From: Hexactinellida sp. DTS-2022
Taxonomy: Eukaryota > Porifera > Hexactinellida
Direction of reading: 5' to 3'
NCBI GenBank assembly: GCA_028753945.1
Contig: JAPNXP010000002.1
Coordinates: 10,354,001 to 10,418,000, forward strand
DNA length: 64,000 nucleotides
Every line of letters begins with the position of its first letter. Positions within the stretch are counted from its first letter, which is position 1. Below are positions 51,793-63,639 of this stretch, piece by piece. The notes under the pieces are model-generated. The model did not search any database. It saw nothing but the letters and a program-made list of their open reading frames with translations, and was not told the origin of the DNA. The translations under genes were made by a program, and so were the position numbers.

Positions 51793-53742
51793 AAGTCCGC
51801 AATGCGCGGTTTGTTTCAAAACCTTGTCTAATGGATACATAGGCGCCGAAAGGGGGGGGGTCAGGGAGGGTGTCACCCCCCCTGGCCGAGGAGAATTCAG
51901 GGGAAAAAAATGGAAAATTCTTGATTCCATAACGAGTTTGTATAAATATCAGTGGATGATGTATATATCTTTACAATTATGCCCATCAAACATTGATTTT
52001 ATCCCCATAAGCATTGTTTTTTGAACTTTCACATTTGAATATTACGTCACACCCCCCCTAGCGTTTGAGAGTTTCGGCGCCCATGAATGGATACATGAAA
52101 CCCTCCCAATTGAAACAGCACCTCACAACGCAACATCCAGAATGGAGAGAAAAAATCGTGAGTTTTCTAACTTAAAGCGAAAAGTCTCAAGCGAGCGAAA
52201 CTCGATCCAATTGGGAGTTTCAGCCACACTCTACGGATGTTGTGAAAGCATCTTATGCTGTTTCACTTCAAATCGCAAAGGCCAAAAAATCCCATTCAAT
52301 CGGAGAATCCCTTATCAAGCCTTGCATCCTAGAATGTGCAAATTTGGTGCTTGGAGTTTAAGCTTCAGAAGAGTTGAGACAGATATCGCTTTCCAATGAT
52401 CCCATGAATCAAGTAATGTCGAGATGTCAAGCAACATAAAAGATAAAGTTATCATGAAGGCCAAGCGATCTCCTATCTTTGCCATACTGTTGGATGAATC
52501 GAAAGACGTTCAGAACATTTCTCAGCTCCTAGGATTATTCGATTTATTGGAGGAGGAAAATTGAAGAGGAATTTTTTTATGTCGGTCTTTGAATTGAACT
52601 ACGATTGGCCTAGATGTAATGAACGCTGTGGGGTACTTCTTCAAAGAAAATGGATGGTAATGGGACAAGTTAGCAGGTTTATATACCGATGGGGCACCTG
52701 TTATGCTAGGCTCCCCTTCTGGGTTTATTTTTTCAGTGAAACGTAGAAATCGAAATGTCAAAGGTGTTCATTGTCTTATTCATAAAGAAGCTCTTGCCTC
52801 CATAACTCTCCCACAGAAATTTAATAGGCAACTTTAAAGCATAATCAAAGTTGTGACTATATTAAAGGATCTGTTCTGAATACTCGACTTTTTCGTAAGC
52901 TTTGTGACACTATGGTAGCGAAGCACTGCGATCTCCTTTTTTGAACCCAAGTACGTTGACTATCCAAGGGAAATTTGGTGAAATGCATGTTTGAATTAAT
53001 GGAGGAAGTGAAAAAACTGCTCAAGGATCATGGAAAAACATGATTTGCTGGCAGACATTAATGACGAAAGCTTTCCGGAGCGTCTTGCATAACTCGCGGA
53101 CATATTTGAGGCGCCGAATGATCTTAACAGGAAGATGCAAGGGAAGGAATTGACCATAATTCACCACGTCGATGCGATCAAGGGATTCTTGCAAAACTTT
53201 ATCTCTGGAAAACCAGGATTGAGAAGGGCATCTATACATCCTTCAGCAATCTTTGTACAGTCGTTGGAGAAAGTGAAATTTCCGAGGAATTGAAAGTGGA
53301 CATCGTAATTCATTTGAGGGAACTGTTATAAAAATTCCATCGATATTTTGACGCAGACCTAGACTTAAAGCACGGGACAATGTGTATGACGAGGAATCCC
53401 CATTATTGTGATGTAAATGACATTCCTATTGAACTCCAAGAAGTGTCTTTGGAGCTCCCAAATGACTCGTCGGAAAATACATATTTTAAAGAGTCAAAAT
53501 TGCACGATCTTTGGGTGCAAATGACTCGTGTTTATTCAAAAACAAGTGAATATGCATTGAGATTTTTGTTACCATACTCTTCAACTTACCTGTCCGAGTC
53601 GGGATTTTCTGCTCTATTGTGGATCAAAAACAATACTAGAAACAAGCTGAGTGTGGAATACTATCTACGTTGTGCGCTGTCTAATATAGAACCTTCGATT
53701 AACGAGCTGGTCAAGAAAAAAAAGTGCCATGTATCACACTAA
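51793..53742 (+). pseudogene. Buster/ZBED5-like hAT transposase, broken
   Basis: The BED-type zinc finger CAVCFKTLSNGYMKPSQLKQH starts near 51801. It is split by a 248-bp MITE at its SNGY codons and resumes at 52094 with LTTQHPEW. Further on: PIFAILLDESKDVQNISQLL (first catalytic Asp), KLAGLYTDGAPVMLGSPSG (second Asp), GVHCLIHKEALAS, MQGKELTIIHHVDAIKGFL, and the C-terminus ALRFLLPYSSTYLSESGFSA to KKKKCHVSH, ending at the stop at 53740-53742. This order matches vertebrate ZBED5/FAM200-type proteins domesticated from hAT Buster elements. Many stops and frameshifts occur between 52400 and 53400, so the copy is old and dead. The last 120 residues (53380-53742) are intact. Confidence 0.88.
51838..52085. 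mobile_element. 248-bp hAT-type MITE (GGCGCCGAAAG ends) with perfect target duplication
   Basis: Ends CATAGGCGCCGAAAGGG and, inverted, CATGGGCGCCGAAACTC. Duplication AATGGATA at 51830-51837 and 52086-52093, lying within the zinc-finger codons of the hAT pseudogene. Same family as 18736-19395. Confidence 0.95.
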
Positions 53743-53970
53743 TTGACTATTATACTCGTAGCGATTAGTATCGCATTTTCTTTAGTGTAGTTAGTATAGA
53801 GTATTGTAGACATTATACTGACTATAGTGTGTTGGAAAATAGAAAATGTAATACCTAGTTAAATATTTGGGATGCGTAGAAATGCAAGAGGAATAATCTT
53901 GATTGTGTACCTCGAAGGAGGAAATGGTTCAAATAAAGTTAAGAAACAACTGATATTGTGGAAACTGCAT
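53743..53970. other. 3' flank of the Buster-like copy
   Basis: AT-rich, no gene. The right terminus of the hAT element should lie here or just beyond, but I could not identify it. Confidence 0.4.
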
Positions 53971-54231
53971 ACCGTATTGCCTTGAATTGTAGCCGGAGCG
54001 ATTATTGATTTCAAGCCCCATTTAGGCCCAAGAAAATGTTATGATTTTCGAGAATGGCGAATATTTATGGAATATAATCATTGGAGAGAGTCAATAATTG
54101 TAGAGAGGCGATTATTTGATATCAACGGTTATTCTAGGTGGTGTCAAAAAATAATTAGGACCTATTTTGAGGGGCGATTATTCAAGGGGGGCGATTATTC
54201 GAGGGGGGGCTACTATTCAAGGAAATACTGT
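53971..54231. mobile_element. MITE ACCGTA family, CCTTGAAT subfamily, copy 4
   Basis: ACCGTATTGCCTTGAATTG to ATTCAAGGAAATACTGT, interior with GGGGGGCGATTATTC. Same subfamily as 41461-41726. Confidence 0.85.
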
Positions 54232-54664
54232 ATCTACAAAATCCATTCAATCGGCCCCAATTTTTAATTAAATAAGCCATCGTTCGTATGTGTGTGAAGA
54301 CATAATAGAATGAGCATCGCATTGTGTTTAGATACTGCATTGCTAAAATATTAATTTGTTTATAGTTTAATTAATATGAGAATGATTTTTATGTCATAAC
54401 TTGCTTTGAGATACTAATAAAAAAACATACTAATTTTAATTTTAATTGAGTTGTATGAGTGCTTTGTTAGATTATTTTAACATAGCACGAAATACAGTAC
54501 TTTGTGTGTGTTTCTAGCACGTTGGTCGTTGGGTATCTGTAGAGCTGGGGTTGAGATCTGAGTCCATCCCATTATAATCTCCACAATATATCTCTTCTAC
54601 AATAGATGGGTAAAATGATGATATGTAGTTATCGTATGAATCATTGTTAACTTAGAACTTCCTC
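54232..54664. other. Non-coding stretch
   Basis: AT-rich; possibly 3' untranslated region of the minus-strand candidate gene to its right. Nothing else recognised. Confidence 0.4.
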
Positions 54665-54799
54665 TTATTTTCCACCATTCAAATACTGTAATAACATCGC
54701 GTTTGGAGTGTAGTCGAGGGCTCTGTGTAGCTTGTTGTGCAGTTCTTCATGTGGAGGAGTCATGAAGGTCTGCCCACGTGGATTCTGCTTTAGGATTTC
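54665..54799 (-). CDS. Candidate host-gene terminal exon
   Basis: On the minus strand a good acceptor, TTATGTTGTCATTTCTAG, ends at 54800. The exon reads EILKQNPRGQTFMTPPHEEL, then HNKLHRALDYTPNAMLLQYL and NGGK with a TAA at 54665-54667. Normal amino-acid composition in an otherwise AT-rich, non-coding area supports a real exon. An exon with a consensus donor lies upstream at 55122-55300, but joining them directly puts the frame out of phase, so at least one more exon or another splice choice is needed. Family not recognised. Confidence 0.45.
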   Translation of the reverse strand, partial: EILKQNPRGQTFMTPPHEELHNKLHRALDYTPNAMLLQYLNGGK

Positions 54800-55121
54800 C
54801 TAGAAATGACAACATAATAAGAGAAATATTACGGAATGTTATAAATATTCTGGATTGACGTAAATTGAAGGTGTAAAGCGAAATAACAATGAGTGTCAAT
54901 AAAAATTACACTCAAGAATTAGACTGTAGATGTGAAAACAGAACGTCACATTTAAGTTATTGAGGTGTTGAAACATAGATTCCTTAGAAAATCCGAAAAG
55001 ATTCTGGTGCATCTAAAAAGGTATTATTTACTATTAACACTATTTTATCTTTTAAATAACAACTCATTCACTATCAATTTACCTTTGAGGTGTTGATTCC
55101 TATGCTAGTATCGAGGCTTAC

Positions 55122-55300
55122 TTTCTTCTTAGTATTCTTTGTACTAGAGGATCTCTCGAAGTAAGGTCTTGTGATATGGATTGGAATCTTTTTGTCCTTC
55201 TTCGTTCCCAGTTATGTTTTAGAAATTGTAACATGGCTTTCTGTTTCTTTCGACACCGTGTAAGGCCCGAGATGTTTGTATGCTTCTTTGATTTGGGCAT
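55122..55300 (-). CDS. Candidate host-gene exon, basic protein
   Basis: Starts at an ATG (55300): MPKSKKHTNISGLTRCRKKQ, then AMLQFLKHNWERRRTKRFQS and ISQDLTSRDPLVQRILRR. The exon ends at a consensus donor AA|GTAAGC at 55121-55122, with a frame stop just inside the intron, as expected for a spliced exon. The protein segment is very basic and probably nuclear or RNA/DNA-binding. A second donor-like AAG|GTAAAT follows at about 55084. Family not recognised. Confidence 0.42.
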
Positions 55301-55329
55301 GTTGGTATAGATGATCTTATCATCCTTCT

Positions 55330-56470
55330 TTAGAGGTGCACTAATTACAGAGAGAATAATTATGAAATTATTTATAATCGAAAGAATGAATCGAACTTAA
55401 GTAACAAGATAGACTGTGTGTTAGGTCTTAATTAAATATAGTCATCAGTTCAACTAAGCAATTATTGTTAATTAATTAATAAACTTTCTTATCATTTCGT
55501 ATCTTATGTTTTAGTTGTCCAGATCATGTCCCTAAATCTCGGATTTAGGGACATATGTCCCCAAAATACTCCATAAAAACACACTTTTATGGTGGATTTC
55601 CTTATAGGGAATTGAGCTTTATTTTACCTAAATTGTGTTGTAAAAAAAGCTCTGCTTTTAAATTGTGTCCCTAAATGTGCGATTGAGAGACACTTTCTAG
55701 CGGTGTTTTAAATTGATGCAGTACATAACTGATTGCTGTGTAGAAGTTCGAGATTCAACGATGTTGCTAACTGCTTCGAGGGATCTTTTCTTGCAGGAGT
55801 TCATTGCTTGCACAGCCTGTTTCAGCAGTTTGGACCAATGATCCCCTGTGTGGATCTACATTTCAATCAGTTTTCTATATGGATAATTCGTTAATGGGTA
55901 TGTATATTATGTTACAAAAACTAAATGTTTCAGAATCTTGTTGTGCGCTTCGACTATAATAATCCCACTTAGATACAGGCATACAGCCACATTTCCTTAT
56001 GTGCCACTTGTCCCACAAGTAGCACATGACATAGACACAGATGCCACTTCATGGATATTGGATAAACATGACTTAAAATCATAATGTTATGATACTTAGA
56101 ATTATATTACAAGACAAATAGTCCAGCAATATGGTGAAAGATTGTGCATTTTCGAGATAAAAGTACCAAATTTTGCACAATTGTAGTATTATAGGTTCTG
56201 ATCAACTTCAGCTATGGCACATAGCTGGATTTGTGGAAAAACAATTTTTTTCAGTGGGTCAAAAATTGGTGCCCAACCGAATCGCCGGCAGTAATAATAC
56301 TGGATAGCTCATTCAAATACATTCTTAACGACTTTATATTGTCAGATTCGTGCTCAGCACTTAATTTCCAGCATTTTGATAGGTATATTGACTAATAGCG
56401 CGCTTCGCTTGCTAGGTCGCTTCGCGGCAGAACACAACCACACACCAACTGCTTCGCGGTTGGTGTGGTT
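55330..56470. other. Non-coding stretch
   Basis: No gene recognised. A paired motif (GTCCCTAAAT...GATTTAGGGAC at 55520-55560, echoed by GTGTCCCTAAATG at 55668-55680) gives a small inverted structure. CTTCGCGG and CACACCAACT-GTTGGTGTGG near 56420-56470 form another dyad. Confidence 0.45.
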
Positions 56471-56474
56471 TACA

Positions 56475-56600
56475 TACTCCCCCTATATGCCAAAAATCAC
56501 ATTTGGAAACCGTCCACTTTCTTCAATCAACTCGTAACATACAAACAAATATATATATATATATATACATATACACACCCAGGCTTGTGTTTTAATAGTA
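56475..56600 (+). repeat. Dispersed repeat H, copy 2
   Basis: Matches 3570-3678 (CATTTGGAAACCGTCCACTT, then a (TA)n run, then TGTGTTTTAAT). No satellite array follows here. Confidence 0.7.
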
Positions 56601-56956
56601 TATATAATAAACTTTGCAAGATTCTTTCTCAGAATATTATAGTTGACCATAGTCATTAGACGGGGGACATCACTGGGACCACAAAAGTGTCCTTAGAGTT
56701 CTGAAAATCTTCGCACATATACTTATAGTGTTTTTGAACAGATTACCACTACAAATCGTAAATTTCAAATTTTAGACCCGGCGGTGCTTGTTTAAAGTTG
56801 GATTAGAGGATAAATCCATGGTATTTAAGGCAAATTTAGTAAATCAAAGAAAGAAAACACAGGAAGATATCTGAATTGATTAGTGAGCTATCTAAGAAAT
56901 TTTATTAGACTCTAAACTAGTTGTATATGCATTACTGAAGTTAGTAATATAAATTG

Positions 56957-57170
56957 ATTATGAATCCATACAGATTGAAACTATGTTACTAAAAAAAAAC
57001 GTAATTCTAAAAATATCTCAATAATTCGATTAAAACAAAGGCTTGAATCAATTATATAGTTCTATTTGCTCAATTTTTTCTTCCTATTTGGGGATTAGAG
57101 AAAATTATGCCTAAGCTCTGGATTCTGCCCATAGAAAAGGCTTATTTCGTCCGGGGAATACCGTTAACAT
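56957..57170 (+). repeat. Dispersed repeat D, copy 2
   Basis: Matches 21267-21490 and ends in CGTCCGGGGAATACCGTTA. Confidence 0.8.
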
Positions 57171-57393
57171 TTACATTTGATCGTGCTGTTTCTTTTTCAT
57201 TAATTAATTAATATCACACAGGCTCATACACACACACTCACACAAGTATTATAGGTATTCGTCTTTGTTATTTGTCAATATGTTATTCATTTTAATTAGT
57301 ATAAGTATTAGGATGTTTAACCAACAATATTTCGTCATAATCTCAAAATTCTCTCAATAAATTTACTATTCAAATTTAACTGAATTTGTGTCG

Positions 57394-57790
57394 AATGAGT
57401 CAAAGAGGAAGACCTAATGACTCAGTATGGAAATTTTTCTTAACAATCGAAGAAGGAGGGAAAATAACAAAAGCAAAATGAATTAAATGCGATACTTTTG
57501 TAAGTCCAAAACCTTGTAGGCTTAGAGCTCACCTTGCGAAATGTAATTCAAATAATTCTGAAGAAACTCTTTCTATATCAAGACTTACTGATGCTGTAAT
57601 TACAAGTAAAGTTCCATATGTTCCATCAGCAAAACGTGCATGCAAACGAATATTCAACACAAAATGAATAGTTTCACTATTGGACAAACTCACAAGAAAA
57701 AGTTGCTCTTGATGATCAAATTGCTCGTTTGTTTTATGCTTGTAATCTACCTTTTAACCTTCTATCAAAGTTAATAACTACACGCATTAG
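57394..57790 (+). pseudogene. BED-finger hAT transposase scrap, N-terminal
   Basis: Starts MSQRGRPNDSVWKFFLTIEE, then GGKITKAK, a TGA, and IKCDTFVSPKPCRLRAHLAK followed by CN. This is a BED-type finger with CxxC-like and H/C ligands. After a stop and shift comes VALDDQIARLFYACNLPFNL in another frame, a hallmark of hAT proteins just after the finger. The catalytic domain is missing. Stops are at the TGA near 57479 and after IFNTK near 57666, with a frameshift near 57700. Confidence 0.75.
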
Positions 57791-57799
57791 TAATAGCTA

Positions 57800-59020
57800 A
57801 CAAACCTATCTAATTTATAAGTTACTGCTTTATTTACTACTATTTTATTTTCGGAAGTGAGAAGGGGAGAGGAGGGAGATGGAGGAGAGGGTGTGTCTTT
57901 ATTAGGGACTGAGGAGCTCTTTTGAATAACCTTCGGGTAAGGTGGAGCCTTTGATAGAGCTACAGGGGCGTTGTTTACAAACTTATGAGTCTCGATAGTA
58001 CTGATGGGCTGGTTGACAGATTTGTTGCTTTCTGCATTTCTACATTTCGTTTCGAACTAGTGGGAAGCAGAATGGAAGATCTTTACTCTACGAGGATTAT
58101 TGTGGGGGAGCAGGAGGTGCGGAGCTGGAGCTGGAGCAGTAGGAATCAGGAGCATTGGGAGCAGGAGGAAGTTTTTCTATTTAGTTTATCTATTTAGTAT
58201 TGTGTTTCATTTAAATTAATATAGAATATTAATTTTATTTGTTTGTAACAGTTGTTTTTGTTTATAGTTAATTAAAGTTATCCCTGCAATTGTTAGTATT
58301 ATAACCATTTGCTGAATTGGGAAATTATTAGATTTGGAAAAACTAGTCATATCAGATATACACTGGAAGTTGGGTTACTGGCATAACTTGCCTAAATTAT
58401 CAGTAATTAAGTTAATTAATTAAAAAGGGATAAATATTGCAGATAGAATATAAAATATTCTATCATTCTCTAGTATGTAGTATTTCCGTTGCAAGAGTCG
58501 ATTTTTTGACAATTTTGACACTTATAGAACACTTCTTTAGATTCTAACTATTGTATTTGAAGCTTTAAATCCATCTTTTATTTCTACCTGAAGAACAAGC
58601 GCAAAAGATCTTTTGATGTTTTATTTCTCTCTGAAGTGACTCTTTCAATATATCACGAACATGACCTATGTCAAATTTTCATCTTGACTATCTTCATTTG
58701 AGTGTTCTCCGCTCAAACAAGTTTCTAAATCCAAGTCACTTTCAGTCTCAATTGCTGTATCCAGTGGAAATTCACATAATCCATCGAGCAATTTACAATT
58801 AGGGCCAGTTGTGCCTATGTACTAGCAAATCCTGGGAAACTGAAGGCTGAAATCGTGTTAGCATCACTATCAGTAACTATGTACTTAACTTAAGTATCTA
58901 ATAACAAGAATAACAAGAATAACAAGAATAGTATTGTAATGAATAACAAGAATAGTACCGTAAACTGGGGCGACTATGTCCAATTATTCCACGTTTATCA
59001 ATTTATTTCTTTTATAAAGA
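57800..59020. other. Mostly non-coding, with a possible short coding remnant
   Basis: At about 58640-58820 the minus strand reads GPNCKLLDGLCEFPLDTAIE, then TESDLDLETCLSGEHSNED, an acidic protein-like segment ending in a stop. It may be a remnant of a host or transposon gene. A short (AATAACAAG)n run lies at 58908-58955. The rest shows nothing. Confidence 0.3.
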
Positions 59021-59165
59021 CTTTATATAAATAAACTAACATTAACATCTATAAGCACAAATTTCCTAGTTGTTAGCAATAATGGCCAAAAATCAGTTGA
59101 TCATGGGTTAAAAATTCTGGTTTCTAATTCTTTTTATTTATTTTGCATCATCAACAGATTAACTA
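59020..59165 (+). mobile_element. Family G fragment
   Basis: TAAACTAACATTAACATC to GCATCATCAACAGATT matches the inner arm of family G (26800-26930). Confidence 0.6.
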
Positions 59166-59426
59166 GAATTTCAAATATTCAAATTACATTTCATCTTAGT
59201 GTAAATATAATTTAATTAATGTTTGAATTGTGAAGACTTCAAATGTTTAAATTATTTAAAAATCTATTATTACAAATAGAAATTATGAATACGTGTAGTA
59301 TTTACGTTAGTATTTTGAATAATAGAAGTTGACATGATCATCAACTTGTAAAATGTTCCAACTTCAAAGTGTTTTATTGCACTTGAATGAAACACATATT
59401 CACCAAGGGTGGGTGGGGTTGGTTAA

Positions 59427-59985
59427 GGATGCTTCGGGTGAAAATTTAGGGGATTCAGTGTCAAAATTGAAATGTGAGTTTATACTTTGAAATGAAGCTA
59501 ATATATCATATAATTATGTGAGAAGTGAAATTTTTTCAAAAAATATTCAGGAAAGTCTTCAGAATGTCAAATTTGTGACGTCATTATTGATGATTCAGCA
59601 TTTTTAATATCGCAATTGACATTACTTCTTTCTATATGTAGAATATCGTGCACTTAAATACTTTATATATATAAACTAACATTAATGCGCAAAAATATAT
59701 CAGTGGTTAGCATATATGGCCAAAAATCAGTTGATTATGGGCTATAAATTCTGATCTGCATATTTTACTATTTTTCTATGCATCAACAACAGATGAATTG
59801 ACTATATTATATAATTCAACTCAATTGCCAAATAAATTAGTATATTCATACTGTATCCCAACTAGTGTACACATATTATTCATATTAGAGCATTAATCAC
59901 TACGTTAGCCATGGTTTAATCGCTGATAATGATGTCCCAAAAGAAAGCGGACTCCATTAATATTACAGAAACTTGCATAAAATTC
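59427..59985 (+). mobile_element. TTAA-GG family G, single arm (copy 3)
   Basis: TTAA at 59423-59426, then GGATGCTTCGGGTGAAAAT. It matches 26558-27118 throughout, ending with GGACTCCATTAATATTACAG. The opposite arm was not found. Confidence 0.75.
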
Positions 59986-59989
59986 GATT

Positions 59990-60680
59990 TAATTAAGTCG
60001 TTTGTATACTATGATGTTTATATTCATGTTTAGTATATAGTATGAAACTTATCTAGTATATTTAAACTAAATCCGGTTGCAATACGGATAAATTTAATAG
60101 CACATATGCATTTCACAATCAAAAAACTTCAGCCTTCAAATACTGAATTGTAGTTTTTTTGACATATCCCGAATTTTATCTAATAAAGTTCATAAGGGAT
60201 TGCTTTCAAAAATTCAGATATAGTTCTTAATAGTATAATGTTCATTTTGCAAGCTCATTGAAGCAAACTAACAATTAGTGCCTGAGTAAAGACCAAGCAA
60301 GGAGCAAAAATACCACTTTCTGGCCTCTTTTTTGACGAATATTAGGATTCGTAAGTTAAGAATTGGATAAAGTTGAGATAGCCATCTGGTGAGCTAAGCA
60401 AATGTAGTGCTAATAGTACTGATCAATCATACAAATTTTCGGAGCTATATTGAGGATACTTTTTAAGAATTAATTCAATGAAATCTAATAAAACAGTATT
60501 AGCCCTATGGGGAGGCATTTCAAAAAGAATTTAATGCTACTCGAAAAATAGTTTGGACTTAGATATGCTGTATACATTTTAAGCTTAGTTATGCAATTAC
60601 AGAGCAGATTGGAGAATTACACATCAATATTTTACAAAGACGCAAAAACCACCCATACCGCTAATACATTTTTCACCCTA
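59990..60680. other. AT-rich non-coding stretch
   Basis: No gene or repeat structure recognised. Confidence 0.45.
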
Positions 60681-60685
60681 AGCAC

Positions 60686-60752
60686 CCTTAACCGATCCGA
60701 GGCTACGGTTACAATTCGATTTCTCGTAACGGTTAACCGGTTAACTGCCCAT
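60686..60752. repeat. GGTTAACC-rich end, left partner
   Basis: CCTTAACCGATCCGAGGC...CGTAACGGTTAACCGGTTAAC. A related inverted stretch with AACGGTTAACCGGTTAGCC lies at 61593-61660. The two may be ends of one diverged element about 0.95 kb long that received later MITEs. Confidence 0.4.
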
Positions 60753-60796
60753 CCTACTCTATACAATAAATCCTTTGTAAAAATTTGTTTAGTGGC

Positions 60797-60935
60797 CAGG
60801 CACGTAGCTACGGGGGGGCGATTGCACCCCCCCCCCCTCCCCTCCCAAGATAATTTAGGAAGTGTTCGTTATAGTAAATAGAGTGATTCGTCCCCCCTTT
60901 TGCACCCCTGAATACATACTCGAGCTACGTGCCTG
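60797..60935. mobile_element. 139-bp hAT-like MITE, CAGGCACGTAGC ends
   Basis: CAGGCACGTAGCTACGGG at the left and GAGCTACGTGCCTG at the right. A long C run and G run lie inside. No clear target duplication. Confidence 0.75.
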
Positions 60936-60985
60936 GATTATACTACAGGATAAGATTCAGCTGTATAAAGTATAACCGCATATGT

Positions 60986-61246
60986 ACCGTATTTACTCGA
61001 ATAGTAGCCTAGGCGATTATTGTTTTTACTCCATTTTTCGACCAATAATTTTGAGCAATTTTCTAGATTATCACATTTTATTACAATTTATCTAGGATAA
61101 TCGGTTGATATTCGTATTGTGAGTTATATTAGATATAAATGTTTACTCCGGGTAGCAGTAATAAATTATTATTTGCTACTTTAGGGGGGCGATTATTGGA
61201 GGTAGGCGATTATTCGAAGAGAGGCTACTATTCGAATAAATACGGT
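60986..61246. mobile_element. MITE ACCGTA family, copy 5
   Basis: ACCGTATTTACTCGAATAG to ATTCGAATAAATACGGT, flanked by GT/AT with TA. Interior in the opposite sense to copies 1 and 2. Confidence 0.88.
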
Positions 61247-61378
61247 ATATTGACTGATACATTTCGTGCTTTAGGTAAATTTATATCAATGTTGTCTAAG
61301 AAATTTAATAAGTGGTGATGAGAAATGGGTTTAGGACTACATATTCTGATAAAATTCAAAAATCTTAATAATTTATAC

Positions 61379-61531
61379 CAGGGTTTTTTTAAGGTTGAGA
61401 CCTTGGTGTAATTCAGCAGCGGCCGTGGTGTAACTAACACTGCAGCAGCTGCGGCCGACCCGAATCGTGGTGTAACTTCCCAAAATCTTGGTGGCATTTT
61501 GCCACCAAGAAGACCCTTAAAATAAACCCTG
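61379..61531. mobile_element. 153-bp hAT-type MITE, CAGGGTTTTTTTAAGG ends
   Basis: Ends CAGGGTTTTTTTAAGG and, inverted, CAGGGTTTATTTTAAGGG. Flanks ATTTATAC and CTATATAC agree at 6 of 8. It contains an inner GTGGTGTAACT repeat and GCAGCAGCTGCGGCC. Confidence 0.78.
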
Positions 61532-61660
61532 CTATATACATTAATTTCCCAATAAATCTGCAGATATTCAACAGACCGGCTAACTGATTAATAAATCTCT
61601 AACCGTTAACCGATGTCAGCAACGGTTAACCGGTTAGCCGGTTAACCGAATCCAGCCTTT

Positions 61661-62584
61661 AATTGACTTACAAAACCAATCAATACAGTCATTATCTAGC
61701 AGATAGTATGGCTTATGTAAATATATTCTATATTATTCAGTATAGTACTTTAGAGTAATTACAATATGGAGAAGATGGCTGATTTATTTAAATAATCGTT
61801 AATATAACATAGAGTTGCTTAGCGACCAATTCAATTTAATTGATAAATAGAAAGAACATCCTAGGAGAATACAACCTCTATATTTTCAATAACTAATTCA
61901 AATTATTAATGAGTCACTGGACCAAAATACAAATTTCGATAAAACTGACGAACAAAAGTGAAATTGAGAAATCGGGCTTCTAGGTGATCATATCCTGGAA
62001 ATTCTATATCTCCTGTCCATATTAAAATCTCTATCACCAATGGTCTAGTCAGGCAATCGCGTACGGCCGGCCGGCCGGAGGTCCGACAGAGGTAAATTCA
62101 ATACTGTGCACTTATAGTATAAAACTATAGTAGGACCCTACTATAACGTTTTTGTATTAGAAGAAGGACACTAAAAATGATATTTACTCAACAATAAACA
62201 GGATTTAGCTATGCTAAATTGGTAAATTAATAACATTGTTAGTAATATACTTTGCATACTTATGTTATTGACGTAATAAGCTAATAATATATCACGAATA
62301 GTGATGAAAGCCAAACTGGATTAAAGTAGAAAATCGACACGGCAAATCCCAAGAACAACTGATAAGGATAATTTTTGAGGTATAATTTTTTTATCTACGA
62401 TTTATACTTTTTGAGATACACATAAGAATACAAAGGTCACTCCCCTGAAATTCTAACGGAATGTATTTGTACAAAATGATGGTGATTTTGACCTTTGGTG
62501 ACGTCAAAAAGGTTTAAAAAAGTCCGAATCAAATTTTTCTTTTGGATTTGGTTAGATAGCATGCCAAAGTATAGCTAGGAGTGG
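61661..62584. other. Non-coding stretch
   Basis: No gene. GGCCGGCCGGCCGGA at about 62075-62089 is a short GC palindrome in AT-rich DNA. GACCTTTGGTGACGTC at about 62492-62507 is the inverse of sequence near 5463-5480. Confidence 0.45.
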
Positions 62585-62588
62585 TTAA

Positions 62589-63308
62589 GGTTAAATTACC
62601 CCACGGGAATGAAATCTCTTGTATTAATCTGTAATTGTTAGAAATAGATCAAGGTACGATACAAAGCAATAAACAAAAAAGAAAATGTCTCAATATATTA
62701 TACTTTTTATTTTTTGTAGGTTTCAATATTTGGCTAATACAAATCTCCCATAGGGCGATTTCAAAAAGTGGTGGTCGATATTATAGTGTAATTTGGCAAT
62801 GCGGCCATCAATGTTTGTTATCAGAATCAATATTGAAAGATTATAAGCGTACGGAGTTGGTAGTCGGTTTACATTTTTGAATTATGACTCTGAAATTATT
62901 TTTCAAACATTTTATCAAATATCTCATAAAAAACATGACCTTTTTAATGATTTCTTTAGTTCAAAAGGTCGCAACTTTTTTTATTTAGGTCAAATCAAAA
63001 TTCTAAACCAGTCACCTACAGCATATAACGATGATCTATGTGATATATCGCACATAATATGTCTTTAGCTAATAATGATCTTGAGATCGACACACTTATC
63101 AGGTGGAGTCTGAAGAAATCCCCCTATGGGACTTTTGTATTACCATAAAACTGCACGCCCCATAAAATCGAATTTATTCAAAATAATTCGATTTCGTTTT
63201 CAGTTTCGATATAGCTATAATGTCTTCTATTATATATGTGAAAATTAAACATCTTACTTCAAAACGAAATTTATGTGTTTTTTTACATGAATCTGCCGTA
63301 ATTTAACC
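62589..63308 (+). mobile_element. MITE family A, complete reference copy 6
   Basis: 720 bp between TTAA (62585-62588) and TTAA (63309-63312), with ends GGTTAAATTACCCCACGG and, inverted, GGTTAAATTACGGCAG. No ORF of note. Used as the reference for the other five copies. Confidence 0.92.
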
Positions 63309-63639
63309 TTAACGCTGGTTCCGTTCTTTTTGTATTAGTGGGTCACAGGTGGCTCACATACAGATATCAATCAAAAAAATACAGTTTGTTCAAAACCTAT
63401 CATGTGTGATAGAGTAGCATCTCTACATTCAGAATATGCATTAATTAAAATTATTCGTACGCAAAACAAATTTTTATCCCAATTTTATTTTTTCACTTTA
63501 TTTCTAACACTTACTTTCTTGTGGTATTTGCTCTTTGAATTCAATAAATGCCAATTAGTAGTGTTTAATGTATATCCATTTAGATTATCTTAGCATAAAC
63601 AATAAATATTGGTTGAACATATTAATTCACAAGTTATAT

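Noticed and set aside
57985-58197. 70-residue ORF MSLDSTDGLV
   Set aside because: Second half is a GGAGCTGGAGC-type simple repeat; no homologous feature recognised.
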